Source: CAVTLG01 sp963735495 (lineage in GTDB: Bacteria > Chloroflexota > Ktedonobacteria > Ktedonobacterales > Ktedonobacteraceae). From it: a DNA stretch of 64,000 bases. Below, in pieces: positions 55,005 to 63,964 of the stretch. Location: assembly GCA_963735495.1 (NCBI GenBank), contig CAVTLG010000006.1, positions 345,555 through 409,554 of the forward strand, written 5' to 3'. The stretch's first letter is position 1. Each line of letters starts with the position of its first letter. The notes beneath the pieces are model-generated. The model ran no database searches, had not been told where the DNA came from, and worked only from the letters and a program-made list of their open reading frames with translations. The position numbers were made by a program, and so were the translations under genes.

Positions 55005-56549
55005 ATGAAGAAACATTGGCGCGTGGTTGCGTCGATCTTTACTCTGGTTGTAGTGCTTCTCGGTGCGACTCTTTTTGCGTATATACGCGCGGAGTCAGGC
55101 ATCACAGCTGCGCAACCTGCATGGGGTTCAGGCGGATCGTCAACAACCACTCCTATCAAACATGTCGTGGTTATTTTTCAGGAAAATGTCTCATTTGACC
55201 ATTATTTTGCCACCTACCCCAACGCCACGAACTCTCCTGGCGAGCCAGCTTTCCATGCCAGCTCTGACACACCAACCGTCAATGGACTGACGACTGGCCT
55301 ACTGACAAATAATCCCAATCTGGATAATCCCAAACGCCTGGATCGTTCGCAGGCGCTTACCTGCGACCAGGATCACGGCTATACCGATGAACAAAAAGCC
55401 TACGACAACGGCCTGGTAGACAAATTTGTCCAGGATACAGCTGGTGGTGGCTGTACCGACAAATCTACCGTGATGGATTATTATGATGGCAACACCGTCA
55501 CGGGCATCTGGAACTATGCCCAGAATTTTGCGCTCAACGATAATTCCTTCAACACTGTCTACGGACCCTCTACGCCGGGCGCTATCAATCTCATCTCTGG
55601 TCAAACCCATGGTGCAGTCGCCACTTCGTCGGTGAGTGAAGTCCTCAACGGCACGATTATTGGCGACTCCGATCCGCTCTACGACGATTGCTCGACGACC
55701 AGCGGCAACACGGCGGCCATGAGCGGGACGAATATTGGCGACCTGCTCAACGCGAAGGGCGTTACCTGGGGTTGGTTTGAGGGTGGTTTCACGCCTACGG
55801 CGACCGTCAACGGCAATGCGGTGTGTGGTTCGGCACATACCAACATTGGCGGCGTATCCATTACCGACTATGTTCAGCATCACGAGCCATTCCAGTACTA
55901 TAAGTCCACCGCCAATCCGCATCATCTGCCACCATCCTCATCTACAATGATTGGCAAAACGGACCAGGCCAATCACCAGTATGACCTCTCGTCTTTCTGG
56001 ACAGCGGTGAATGATGGTAATATGCCAGCAGTGAGTTTCTTGAAAGCTCCGGCCTACGAAGATGGTCACGCGGGCTACTCTGATCCGCTTGACGAGCAAA
56101 CTTTTCTGGCCAATACGATCAATAAGCTTGAGAAAACTCCCGACTGGAAGAGTACGGCGGTAGTCATTAACTATGATGACTCAGACGGTTGGTATGATCA
56201 TGTCATGGGACCCACTGTCAGCCAGTCGAATAGCACTGCTGATGCGCTTACCGGTGCGGGACTTTGTGGGACGGCAGCGGCTGGTGCCTACGAGGATCGC
56301 TGTGGTTATGGTCCACGCTTACCGTTCTTAGTCATCTCGCCTTATGCGAAGAAGAACTTCGTTGACAACACGCTCACCGACCAGACTTCCATCATCCGCT
56401 TCGTTGAGGATAACTGGAGCCTGGGACGTATCGGCGACCAGTCGTTTGATGCAAGAGCCGGTAGCATAGATAACATGTTCGATTTCAGCACGCGCTCTAC
56501 AAGAACGCTGTTCCTGAATCCCTCAACAGGTGAAGTCGTGCGTGGCTAA
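55005..56549 (+). CDS. Secreted phosphoesterase (phospholipase C / acid phosphatase family)
   Basis: 514 residues with an N-terminal signal or anchor (IFTLVVVLLGATLFAYI). Motifs of the phospholipase C/AcpA family are IKHVVVIFQENVSFDHYFAT (metal-bound Glu-Asn), NDNSFNTVYGPSTPGAINLI with the Thr/Ser-Pro-Gly segment, SFLKAPAYEDGHAGYSDPLD, VINYDDSDGWYDHV and YGPRLPFLVISPYAKKNFVD. It should hydrolyse phospholipids or phosphomonoesters outside the cell, useful for phosphate scavenging. No Pho box was recognised upstream. Whether it is a lipase or a phosphatase cannot be told. Confidence 0.88.
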   Translation: MKKHWRVVASIFTLVVVLLGATLFAYIRAESGITAAQPAWGSGGSSTTTPIKHVVVIFQENVSFDHYFATYPNATNSPGEPAFHASSDTPTVNGLTTGLLTNNPNLDNPKRLDRSQALTCDQDHGYTDEQKAYDNGLVDKFVQDTAGGGCTDKSTVMDYYDGNTVTGIWNYAQNFALNDNSFNTVYGPSTPGAINLISGQTHGAVATSSVSEVLNGTIIGDSDPLYDDCSTTSGNTAAMSGTNIGDLLNAKGVTWGWFEGGFTPTATVNGNAVCGSAHTNIGGVSITDYVQHHEPFQYYKSTANPHHLPPSSSTMIGKTDQANHQYDLSSFWTAVNDGNMPAVSFLKAPAYEDGHAGYSDPLDEQTFLANTINKLEKTPDWKSTAVVINYDDSDGWYDHVMGPTVSQSNSTADALTGAGLCGTAAAGAYEDRCGYGPRLPFLVISPYAKKNFVDNTLTDQTSIIRFVEDNWSLGRIGDQSFDARAGSIDNMFDFSTRSTRTLFLNPSTGEVVRG

Positions 56550-57014
56550 ATGCCTGTGGGTATGAGTTGTGCAGCAGGCTTTGCGGCTCCGTCGTTTGTC
56601 AGAGCGTAACACTGCTATAATACAATAACTCGGGATTTGTGCGAAGTTGTCAAGAGATGAGTCGTGGCCTTGCTAATGGCATGGCTACCTCATCTACAGG
56701 GCGGCTTCGTACATTTTCATCATAGATATTGCCTAATGGGCACGCTCCTTCAGCTATCGAACATTTCATATTACTCGTGAATAGTCATTATTTCTTTCTT
56801 GTGGTAATGATTTGGGTGGTGAACAAGATCGCGTAGGGACAATCCCTTGCGGTTGTCCACGGTGGGCCGCCGCCAGGGACGCCAAGACCTTTTTTCTTTA
56901 CTCAAGGCCGCAGATGGGCCACCAAAAAGGTCCTGGCTCGGCCCCTACGCGAGTTTGCCGGATCTGAAGCGTTACCTTTTGACACTATGCTTTTGAGAAA
57001 GGTCAGGCACTAGA
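56550..57014. other. Intergenic region with decayed repeat
   Basis: 465 bases. The first 250 hold no recognised feature beyond an isolated TATAAT near 56613 without a matched -35. The second half is a decayed terminal-repeat element (56802-56976). The multicopper oxidase GTG follows 38 bases after it. Confidence 0.45.
56802..56976. repeat. Terminal-inverted-repeat element, copy D (decayed ends)
   Basis: The interior matches copy B: CGCGTAGGGACAATCCCTTG, GCCAAGACCTTTTTT, AAAAAGGTCCTGGCTCGGCC, CCTACGCGAG. The right end GATCTGAAGCGTTACC is a diverged ACCTGAGTAGTTACC. The left end (GGTAATGATTTGGGT) is barely recognisable. Confidence 0.7.
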
Positions 57015-58355
57015 GTGGATTCTCAACCCTTAGAGGAACCCATTATATCTGATGATGTTTCAATAGTTGATGCGCAATCTGCGTCAGAGGAACCGACGAT
57101 ATCCGATACCCCAATAGTTGATGCGCAAACTTCAGCAGAGGAACCAGCCGCACCCGATACTGCGACGGCAGCAACTGACGATGAGCAGCCCGAGAGCGCA
57201 ACAAGAAGCTTTCCGCGTCGTCTGCTATTTAAAGGTCTGGCTGCTGTTGGGGTCCTGGCAACAGCCTGCGGAGGTGTGGCCGCACTCGCTACATCGAATG
57301 CTGCAAAATCATCAACTACGGTAGCGGCATCCAATACGACGGCCTCAGCCAATACGGCAGCCGGATCGTCCAATCCAATAACCTTGTCTATTCCGCCAAC
57401 GCTGCAGACAGCGCCAGGTGGCAAGCTGCGCGAGTACTGGATACAGGCGGACGCTTTTTTTCATAATCTGATGCCCACGGGCGTCGACGACATGTCGGGT
57501 ACGCGCTATCTGCCCAATCAGACCTCGTACTGGGCTATCGGGTACCGCGCTTACACTGCTGGTTGGAAGACGCTCTTGCCTGGTGACAACAGCATTGGTG
57601 CGAACGCGGGCATTCCCGGTCCTGTGCTACGCGCAGAGGTTGGCGATACTGTGCGCGTGCACTTCCGCAACAACGATACGCATTATCGCTTCTGCCACAG
57701 TATGCACCCTCATGGTTTACTGTATACGCCAGCCAATGACGGTTCGTGGATCGCTAAATTTAGCTCGAAGCTGGGTACAGCCCTGACTGTCGGCGAGACC
57801 TTCACCTACGAGTGGAAAGCTGTTGCCAGTTCTGTTGGCAGTTGGCCTTATCATGACCATGCCATGCCTGCCAACATTGCTGGAAGCACGGGTTCAAGCG
57901 ACAACGACATGGGTTCGTCGAGCGGCATCATGGAACTCGGCGCTGAACTGGGACTGTTCGGTATGATTGTTGTGACTGACGCACAAACGACGCAGGTGGA
58001 CCGCGAAATCATTCTTTGCTTCCAGGATATCTACGAGACCGATGTCCCCCAGCTCAGCCAGGATTTCGACTGTTTCAATGGCTATGCTTACCTGGGCAAT
58101 ACGCCGACGTTTGAGGCCAGGGTTGGTGAACGTGTCCGCTGGCGCGTCATGGCGCTGGGCAAGGATTTTCACGTCTTCCACCTGCATGGACACCGCTGGC
58201 TCTTCAATGGGCGCTACGACGATGCGCTTGTCTTCGGACCTTCCACAACTCTGACCTTTGACTATGTTGAGGACAATCCTGGCATCTGGCTCTACCATTG
58301 CCACGTCACTGACCATATGATGGGCGGCATGGTCGGTTACTATGTGTCCAGATAG
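57015..58355 (+). CDS. Tat-exported multicopper oxidase
   Basis: 446 residues starting with GTG. A repetitive acidic leader (EEPIISDDVSIVDA, EEPTISDTPIVDA, EEPAAPDTATAA) precedes a twin-arginine-like signal, FPRRLLFKGLAAVGVLATAC. Copper-binding motifs are HSMHPHG, WPYHDHAMP, FHLHGHRWLF and WLYHCHVTDHMMGGM, which supply the type 1, 2 and 3 sites. Only two cupredoxin domains are evident, suggesting the small or two-domain laccase class. It would oxidise phenols or metals outside the membrane, with folding before export as usual for Tat substrates. The leader length before the RR is unusual. Confidence 0.87.
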   Translation: MDSQPLEEPIISDDVSIVDAQSASEEPTISDTPIVDAQTSAEEPAAPDTATAATDDEQPESATRSFPRRLLFKGLAAVGVLATACGGVAALATSNAAKSSTTVAASNTTASANTAAGSSNPITLSIPPTLQTAPGGKLREYWIQADAFFHNLMPTGVDDMSGTRYLPNQTSYWAIGYRAYTAGWKTLLPGDNSIGANAGIPGPVLRAEVGDTVRVHFRNNDTHYRFCHSMHPHGLLYTPANDGSWIAKFSSKLGTALTVGETFTYEWKAVASSVGSWPYHDHAMPANIAGSTGSSDNDMGSSSGIMELGAELGLFGMIVVTDAQTTQVDREIILCFQDIYETDVPQLSQDFDCFNGYAYLGNTPTFEARVGERVRWRVMALGKDFHVFHLHGHRWLFNGRYDDALVFGPSTTLTFDYVEDNPGIWLYHCHVTDHMMGGMVGYYVSR

Positions 58356-58427
58356 GCAGAGGTGCCACCTTCTTAGTAATCGAGCATTATGTGGTGTATA
58401 ATCATAGAAAAGCAGAAATGATGGATT

Positions 58428-58598
58428 ATGAAGAAGGGTCGACTGGGTAGCCATAGCCTTCTCGGTGGGCTATGGCGTCAACCAGATTTTCTCAAACTGT
58501 GGACTGGTCAGACCATCTCTCTATTGGGCGACCAGGTTTCGTTGCTGGCAATTCCGCTCACGGCGGTGCTGTTTTTAAAGGCCAATGCTGCCCTCAGC
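58428..58598 (+). pseudogene. N-terminal fragment of an MFS transporter
   Basis: GGLWRQPDFLKLWTGQTISL LGDQVSLLAIPLTAVLFLKA is the start of an MFS efflux pump: cytoplasmic leader, first helix, G-D-Q-x-S. At about 58598 the sequence switches to a minus-strand methyltransferase fragment and the MFS frame runs on into unrelated residues. At least 85 percent of the gene is gone. Confidence 0.75.
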
Positions 58599-58599
58599 T

Positions 58600-58860
58600 T
58601 TATTGCTCCCCTTGCTCAAGCATATGCAGCGAAAAGTCTACGGCATCAAGCCGTTCCACATAGTCTACGAGTGGTCGCGCGATTTCACCCCGACCACAAC
58701 CCACATCAAGAACAGAACGTGGTTCTCCGTGGATCAAGCCTGCCAGGATAGTAAAGACTTCAGTCGGGTAAGGCGGTCGATGCTGATATGCTTCTACCAC
58801 GCTGAGGTCTTGAAATGCCTCCGCATATGCACGATATTCGGATATGATATTTTTAGCTTC
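58600..58860 (-). pseudogene. N-terminal fragment of a class I SAM methyltransferase
   Basis: The open minus-strand frame encodes EYRAYAEAFQDLSVVEAYQH and RPPYPTEVFTILAGLI, then SVLDVGCGRGEIARPLVDYV (SAM-binding motif I) and VDFSLHMLEQG (acidic end of strand 2), then stops at the junction with the MFS fragment. The upstream start is unclear because a TAA lies at 58861-58863. The rest of the methyltransferase is absent. Confidence 0.72.
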
Positions 58861-59199
58861 TTACTCCATATCTGTACCAGTGCCTCCTTATTGAATTTTT
58901 TTATAGTCTTTGGCCCGTCTGCAGATCGCATTTTTGACAGTGTTAATTTGATTTATAGCGTCCTTCTTGAAAATTATCAGGTGCTCTCGTCTTCTCTAAG
59001 CGATGATCACACCTTGCGTGAAGTGGATTTGCTGTGATAGCTAGAGAGTGAATGGAAACCTTTGGCGCATTTATACATGAATTATTTTTCAGAAGAAACA
59101 TTCACTACTAGTAATTTCAATCTAGCTCTAGTATACTCTAGAAGGTTTCTCAATACAAATATGTTCGTTTGTATATTATTTGGGAAGAGAGAGTATGTG
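58861..59199. other. AT-rich gap before the STAND gene
   Basis: About 340 bases. No supported gene; the plus-strand open frames here are shadows of the fragment region. The AT-rich DNA just ahead of 59200 probably contains the promoter of the STAND-TIR pair. Confidence 0.4.
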
Positions 59200-61566
59200 A
59201 TGGACGGCGCTGCTTTTGATAAATTCATTCTCGCAAATATGCCACACTTCATTGCGATACATTACCAGCGGCTACTGAAAACACTGCAGCCACAAGAGCA
59301 GGTGGAGTTGATTGTACGGATTTATGATCTTGCTCTTCGTACTTTGACTATTATTCTGGTGAGCCAGTATCTCATCCGAGATAGAGAAAGTGTGAGTGAT
59401 TCATATCTCGATGAGCTCCTGCTACAGAAGCTTCCTCATTTAACTCTCGATACCTGGGAAGAAATACTTTTCACCTTCTTAAAAGCCTATGAAGGCAAAC
59501 AAGACTTATTCTTCATGCCAGAGCTGTATAACCTCTATTGGAATACATCAACGTTTCCTCACCAGAGGCGTATTGGAGTGCAAGTAAGTTTTAGTCGCTT
59601 GACGCAGGCGGGTGTAGAAATCCAAATGAAACGATTGCCACCTCAAAATGAGTTAAGCTGGAAAAAGTTGGCAGAAGATCTAATGCAGCACCTTTTGCAA
59701 GTGCTGCGTGGCCTCTCATTCCTTGGACGGTATGACCTTATCCGCGTGCTCGACCGAGATGGGCAGCTTTATAGCTTTGAGATGTACAAAGGTGTGAGCA
59801 TTTCCAGAGGCTGGCGACCTCTGCCAGAGGTCAGTAAACTCAATTCAGGTTGGTTCTATCTGCGCACTGAAAGAGAAGATTTTCTCCTTCTGCATCCATT
59901 ATTCGTGTTTTGGGAAGATGCAATGCAGAGAAATGAACTCGGTCCAACGGATATAGGGATTTTTGATCGCCAGGCTTATGCACAACTGCGGTATCTCTTA
60001 GCTCTGTCAGGTCAAATCAGCGTGGATGATAAGCGCGTCCAAGAGTTTGTAACACTGTTCTCTGATACCATCATAGAGATAAAGCGCAAACGCCGCGAAG
60101 CCGAGAAGCTTACCTGGGTGGAGTTGTGCGATATCTGCGAGGATATTACGCGACAGCGGATGGCAACGGTGCGGCGGAAATATCGCAAAGAACTCTATTT
60201 ACAGCGAGAAAACGTGCTCCAGAAATTTGAGGCATTTTTAGATGATCCAGAGAAGCGAGGTTTTGTCCTGGTAGGAAAGTCTGGCGTGGGGAAGAGCAAT
60301 TTTCTGCTCGCATTGAGTGAGGAACTCTGCGTATCGCGTAGTAACTTGTGTGTGCTAATGTATGATGGTGCGAATCTGGATGTAGCATCGTCTGTCACTG
60401 GGATCATCAGCCAGGATTTTAGTAATCGGCTTCTTCTATCTGGAAGGCAGGTGCAGCAGATATGGCATGAGATAGCGAAAATTGATGGTATAGAGGAGCG
60501 ATTGGTTGTTTTATTTGTAGATGCCATTAACGAGAACCCACAGGCCAGAGAGCTTCTCAAACAATTAGATGCCTTGGTCCAAGAACCATGGTCCTGGTTG
60601 AAGATTATCTTTACCTCACGCCCAGAGACATGGCAGACGATTAAGCGAGGAGTCAAACTAGCTGAAGCTTTATACTATCAAGATCAAGGAGCAGAGGTGC
60701 TGGGAGTCGAATTGGAGTCCTTTAGCTACTCTGAGCGCATAGAGCCATTTTCACGTCAAGAGCTTCCAGAAGTATATAGAAAATATCAACAAGTATTTGA
60801 GCTAAAAACGTCCTATGAGATCTTATCGAACGAGTTGCGAGAGATATTGCGTGATCCATTGAATCTCTGGTTAATAGCAAAAATCTATAAAGGAAAAGTT
60901 TTACCCGATGACCTGAAGGCTACCATCCTGATAGAGCGATATGTAACAGCCCTGTTACAGAAAGAAACCTTGTGGTTTTTAGAGAAACATCTGGCTCCGC
61001 TGATGGTGAGTGTGGGACATTATAGTAATGTGATTACACCTGCAGATCTTGATGCTGCTGGAAATGGCCTTTATGAGGCAGTGTTTAGCGAGCAGGTGCT
61101 GAGTGATGGGAAAGCCGCGAATGTGACGTTTAGACACTTATTAGATGCGGATATTCTTGTGAGGCAGGAGCAAGGAATCGAACAAAAGATTGTTTTTAAG
61201 TATGAGAGGTTCTATGAGTACTTTATTGGGAAGAGGATAGCGCGTCTTAGTGAAACCCAGAGAGATAGCCATGCTTTTTTTCTGAACCTGATTAGCGAGA
61301 TTGCTCATACTCCCTTTCTGTGGGGAGCCGTCAGAAATACGCTGGTTCAGGAGGCAAAGAAGCCTGGCTCCGAAACAGTACTGAAACTTTGCGGAACGGT
61401 ACAGCGCCATGTGAAAGAAATGATGGTGAGCGTCCTTATTCAGTTGGGTTTAGAAACACGCGGAACCGTTGAGGAGATACTTCGAGCACCTGTTGCCACG
61501 AGAGATGGTGGCAACAGAATGGCGCAAGGGACAACAACTGTTGGGAAAGTCGCCTCGAACATCTGA
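59200..61566 (+). CDS. STAND/NACHT-type ATPase, 5' part (reads into 61567-63031 after a frameshift)
   Basis: 788 codons in this frame. An N-terminal helical domain comes first (FILANMPHFIAIHYQRLLKT, YDLALRTLTIILVSQYLIRD, YLDELLLQKLPHLTLDTWEE), of a kind often placed ahead of NTPases. A beta-rich segment follows (about 125-265). The P-loop ATPase has Walker A GKSGVGKS at 359-366, Walker B RLVVLFVDAINE near 435-445, sensor-like KIIFTSRPETW, and a winged-helix-like region about 575-680 (PLNLWLIAKIYKG, FKYERFYEYFIGKRIARLS). STAND proteins oligomerise on sensing a trigger. Start at ATG 59200 after GGAAGAGAGAG; the frame extends to 59062. The ending after LRAPVATRDGGN is out of frame with the next part. 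Confidence 0.8.
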   Translation: MDGAAFDKFILANMPHFIAIHYQRLLKTLQPQEQVELIVRIYDLALRTLTIILVSQYLIRDRESVSDSYLDELLLQKLPHLTLDTWEEILFTFLKAYEGKQDLFFMPELYNLYWNTSTFPHQRRIGVQVSFSRLTQAGVEIQMKRLPPQNELSWKKLAEDLMQHLLQVLRGLSFLGRYDLIRVLDRDGQLYSFEMYKGVSISRGWRPLPEVSKLNSGWFYLRTEREDFLLLHPLFVFWEDAMQRNELGPTDIGIFDRQAYAQLRYLLALSGQISVDDKRVQEFVTLFSDTIIEIKRKRREAEKLTWVELCDICEDITRQRMATVRRKYRKELYLQRENVLQKFEAFLDDPEKRGFVLVGKSGVGKSNFLLALSEELCVSRSNLCVLMYDGANLDVASSVTGIISQDFSNRLLLSGRQVQQIWHEIAKIDGIEERLVVLFVDAINENPQARELLKQLDALVQEPWSWLKIIFTSRPETWQTIKRGVKLAEALYYQDQGAEVLGVELESFSYSERIEPFSRQELPEVYRKYQQVFELKTSYEILSNELREILRDPLNLWLIAKIYKGKVLPDDLKATILIERYVTALLQKETLWFLEKHLAPLMVSVGHYSNVITPADLDAAGNGLYEAVFSEQVLSDGKAANVTFRHLLDADILVRQEQGIEQKIVFKYERFYEYFIGKRIARLSETQRDSHAFFLNLISEIAHTPFLWGAVRNTLVQEAKKPGSETVLKLCGTVQRHVKEMMVSVLIQLGLETRGTVEEILRAPVATRDGGNRMAQGTTTVGKVASNI

Positions 61567-63031
61567 CGTAATCTCGCGGAATGCTGGAAGAATAGCTATA
61601 GAAGTTGCTTGCAATCTCGGTATTTGCGAGATTCTGCAGCGAGGAGCACTCCACGCGGATCAGTCGCTCAGAACAATGTCCGTGCGTTATAGCTATAATC
61701 TCTGGCAGCGCGATCCTGCTAGAGGTTTTGCCATACTTGAGGAGGTTGCCAGGCAGGCAGTTCATGGTTTTCTGCCAAACATGCTCGCGCTTGAGTCCAC
61801 GTTTGGATTATCTGTGGTTATCTTCTTTGAGCACTACCAGGATCAAGCTATCCTTACCCAGTTGCAGCATATCTGGCGGAGAATCATTACTTCCTTGCTG
61901 TATATTCGAGAGGGAAACAGCCACCAGAAAGGTGTGATACAAGCATTCCTCCGGGAGCGGATTTTCTCGTTTGTATCTGGCATGGTCTTTCGTTTGTTCC
62001 GTGATGCTCCAGCTAATGATATCTTGAATGCGCATGAACTGGAGGCTTTTTTTCGTGTATCTGCGGAAGAAAGGAAACTTTATCGACGCTTAGTTCATTA
62101 TATGAATATAAGCGATGTATATACAAGAGAACAAATGAGGCATGACTATTTCCAGGCCATAAAAAAGAGTAATTTATTGTTTATTGTGGTTACCGAAGTG
62201 GGTCTTCTTGCACGCTCATGTGATGCTCCTCTCTCATTTCTTCCATTTGTGAGAGAACTCTTTGATGAAGCGAAAAGCGATCAAGCTGCTTATGTATATT
62301 TGGGTCAGATAACATATGTGCTTGAGAATATCTTAAACAGGAGCATTCTGAGTGGCGATCCAGTGTCAGATGAGATATTCAAGTTCTTCGTTGAGGCGGT
62401 AGAAACAAGTCAGGAATATTATATCAGACACCCTGCATCACTTCCGTATCCTGCGTCTGAAGCTCCACAAACGCTCCTTTTGGGACCATATATCTTGCAT
62501 TATCATTGCAAAACAGGCGTTGTGAAAACACCATTGCTAGAGATGCGCATACGGGATGCTCTTGCGTCAGGTAATCTGCCATTTTTCAATAATTTAACTA
62601 CAACGGAATTGAATTTCATCGCTATTTTGTGGCACAGGCCGCATATTGCGCTGGAAGTGTTAGAACTGTTTTTAAACAGTGGTCATCCTAAGATTGATGC
62701 AATGATCCAGGCTTTTCTCTCGCGCTTGAAGGTCCGCTATCCCGACGAAGTGGATGACTTTCTGGAAGCGCAACATGTTTCTGATGATTTTCGTTTGCAG
62801 GTACAAACGAATGAGCCAGTGGAAACACTTGGAGAACTTATCGGACAAAACGCCTGGTATTTCATACGAGATGAAGTGATTCTGAAGTCGCCTGAATTAC
62901 GTTCTCAATTAATACAAATTTTTGATAAGGCCGCTGATTGTAAGAACTTACGAGCCTGGTTAGATTATTTTATTCGACAAATCATCAATCGCGTTTATGG
63001 GGAAGAGGTCTTACATCAATCAGCAGAGTAA
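61469..63031 (+). CDS. STAND ATPase, 3' part: helical-repeat sensor region
   Basis: 520 codons in the +1 frame, overlapping the previous frame by 98 bases. Deleting one C of the CC at 61489-61490 joins EEILRA to LLPREMVATEWRKG, giving a single protein of about 1277 residues. This part is all-helical, in HEAT-like units (ALHADQSLRTMSVRYSYNLW, PARGFAILEEVARQAVHGFL, SKLYRRLVHYMNI-type helices), as expected for the ligand-sensing end of a STAND protein. The ATG at 61469 has no ribosome site, so separate translation is unlikely. The next gene starts 27 bases after its stop. Confidence 0.75.
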   Translation: MRRYFEHLLPREMVATEWRKGQQLLGKSPRTSDVISRNAGRIAIEVACNLGICEILQRGALHADQSLRTMSVRYSYNLWQRDPARGFAILEEVARQAVHGFLPNMLALESTFGLSVVIFFEHYQDQAILTQLQHIWRRIITSLLYIREGNSHQKGVIQAFLRERIFSFVSGMVFRLFRDAPANDILNAHELEAFFRVSAEERKLYRRLVHYMNISDVYTREQMRHDYFQAIKKSNLLFIVVTEVGLLARSCDAPLSFLPFVRELFDEAKSDQAAYVYLGQITYVLENILNRSILSGDPVSDEIFKFFVEAVETSQEYYIRHPASLPYPASEAPQTLLLGPYILHYHCKTGVVKTPLLEMRIRDALASGNLPFFNNLTTTELNFIAILWHRPHIALEVLELFLNSGHPKIDAMIQAFLSRLKVRYPDEVDDFLEAQHVSDDFRLQVQTNEPVETLGELIGQNAWYFIRDEVILKSPELRSQLIQIFDKAADCKNLRAWLDYFIRQIINRVYGEEVLHQSAE

Positions 63032-63058
63032 ACGTGTGCTAAAAGGATTGGATGTGCA

Positions 63059-63877
63059 ATGACAGTTCAACAACGAGAAAAGATCATGCAGATACTCTAT
63101 GAGAAGCCTGCCAGAGATCCTCTGCAAACACTCGATAAAGAAGATTTGACCGGTCAAATGGGCATAACATGGGATGATCTTCGAGCGGAAGTGGTTTATT
63201 TGGAAGAAAAAGGTTATGTTGGAGTAAAGAGAAGATACATAGGAACGCGAGTCTTTGACAGGTTTTATATCACCACTAAAGGCATTGATTGGATAGATGA
63301 GCATACAATAGAGCCTCAAGGTGCTTCGCCTACGTTGTTGGAGCCTATTCTGCTTCCTATCGAATCCCCTGAGCAAAGAGAACATGCTGTTACTATTTTT
63401 TTCTCTTATGCCCACGAAGATGAGACGCTGCGCAAAGAACTTGAAAAGCATTTGAAGGTATTGCAGCACCAGGGTCTCATACATATGTGGTATGATCGTG
63501 AAATCGGTGCAGGAACGGAATGGGAAGGCCAAATTGATACTCACCTGAACTCTGCCCAGATCATTCTATTACTCATAAGTCCCGACTTCATGGCTTCGGA
63601 TTATCGCTATGGCAAAGAGATGAAGCGAGCAATGGAGCGTCACAAAAGTGGAGAGGCGCGCATTATCCCTATCCTCTTACGGTCTGTTCACTACGAGGGA
63701 GCGCCTTTTGAGAAGTTACAGATGCTCCCTATCAATGGAAAGCCTGTTGCAAGCTGGCCTTATCTCGATGAAGCCTTCAAAGAGATTACCAAAGAGATCA
63801 GTAAAGCAGTCAAAGAGCTGACATCCGCATCTATCAATGTTCCGCAGCATGACCTATTGTCTCCAAGTGCAGATTGA
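63059..63877 (+). CDS. Winged-helix-TIR domain protein
   Basis: 272 residues. Residues 1-85 look like a winged helix (QREKIMQILYEKPARD, MGITWDDLRAEVVYLEEKGY, GTRVFDRFYITTKGIDWIDE). A linker leads to a TIR domain at 111-230: VTIFFSYAHEDETLRKELEK, WYDREIGAGTEWEGQIDTHL, IILLLISPDFMASDYRYGKE and RIIPILLRSV. The glutamate in SDYRYGKEM (E187) is at the position of the NAD-cleaving residue in active TIRs. TIR enzymes in bacterial immunity deplete NAD or make cyclic ADP-ribose signals. It lies 27 bases after the STAND gene and is probably co-transcribed, so the STAND protein may trigger it. The gene may be followed by more system genes beyond the window. Confidence 0.88.
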   Translation: MTVQQREKIMQILYEKPARDPLQTLDKEDLTGQMGITWDDLRAEVVYLEEKGYVGVKRRYIGTRVFDRFYITTKGIDWIDEHTIEPQGASPTLLEPILLPIESPEQREHAVTIFFSYAHEDETLRKELEKHLKVLQHQGLIHMWYDREIGAGTEWEGQIDTHLNSAQIILLLISPDFMASDYRYGKEMKRAMERHKSGEARIIPILLRSVHYEGAPFEKLQMLPINGKPVASWPYLDEAFKEITKEISKAVKELTSASINVPQHDLLSPSAD

Positions 63878-63899
63878 ACGTGTCCTGCACATGAACAAA

Positions 63900-63939
63900 A
63901 GAGACACCCCGGACAATTTCAGACGGGTGTCTCTCTTGA
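63900..63939 (-). terminator. Rho-independent terminator, minus strand
   Basis: AGAGACACCC (63900-63909) pairs with GGGTGTCTCT (63925-63934) around a 15-base loop. On the minus strand the stem is followed by TTTTGTT, a usable U-tract. It fits a minus-strand gene ending just to the right, and may also stop the TIR transcript from the left. Confidence 0.75.
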
Positions 63940-63964
63940 TAGTGTAGAGCTGCCAATCAGCCCA

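Noticed and set aside
58585..59037. Plus-strand frame of 150 codons in the fragment region
   Set aside because: It runs antisense through the methyltransferase remnant and then through AT-rich DNA; no ribosome site or recognisable content.
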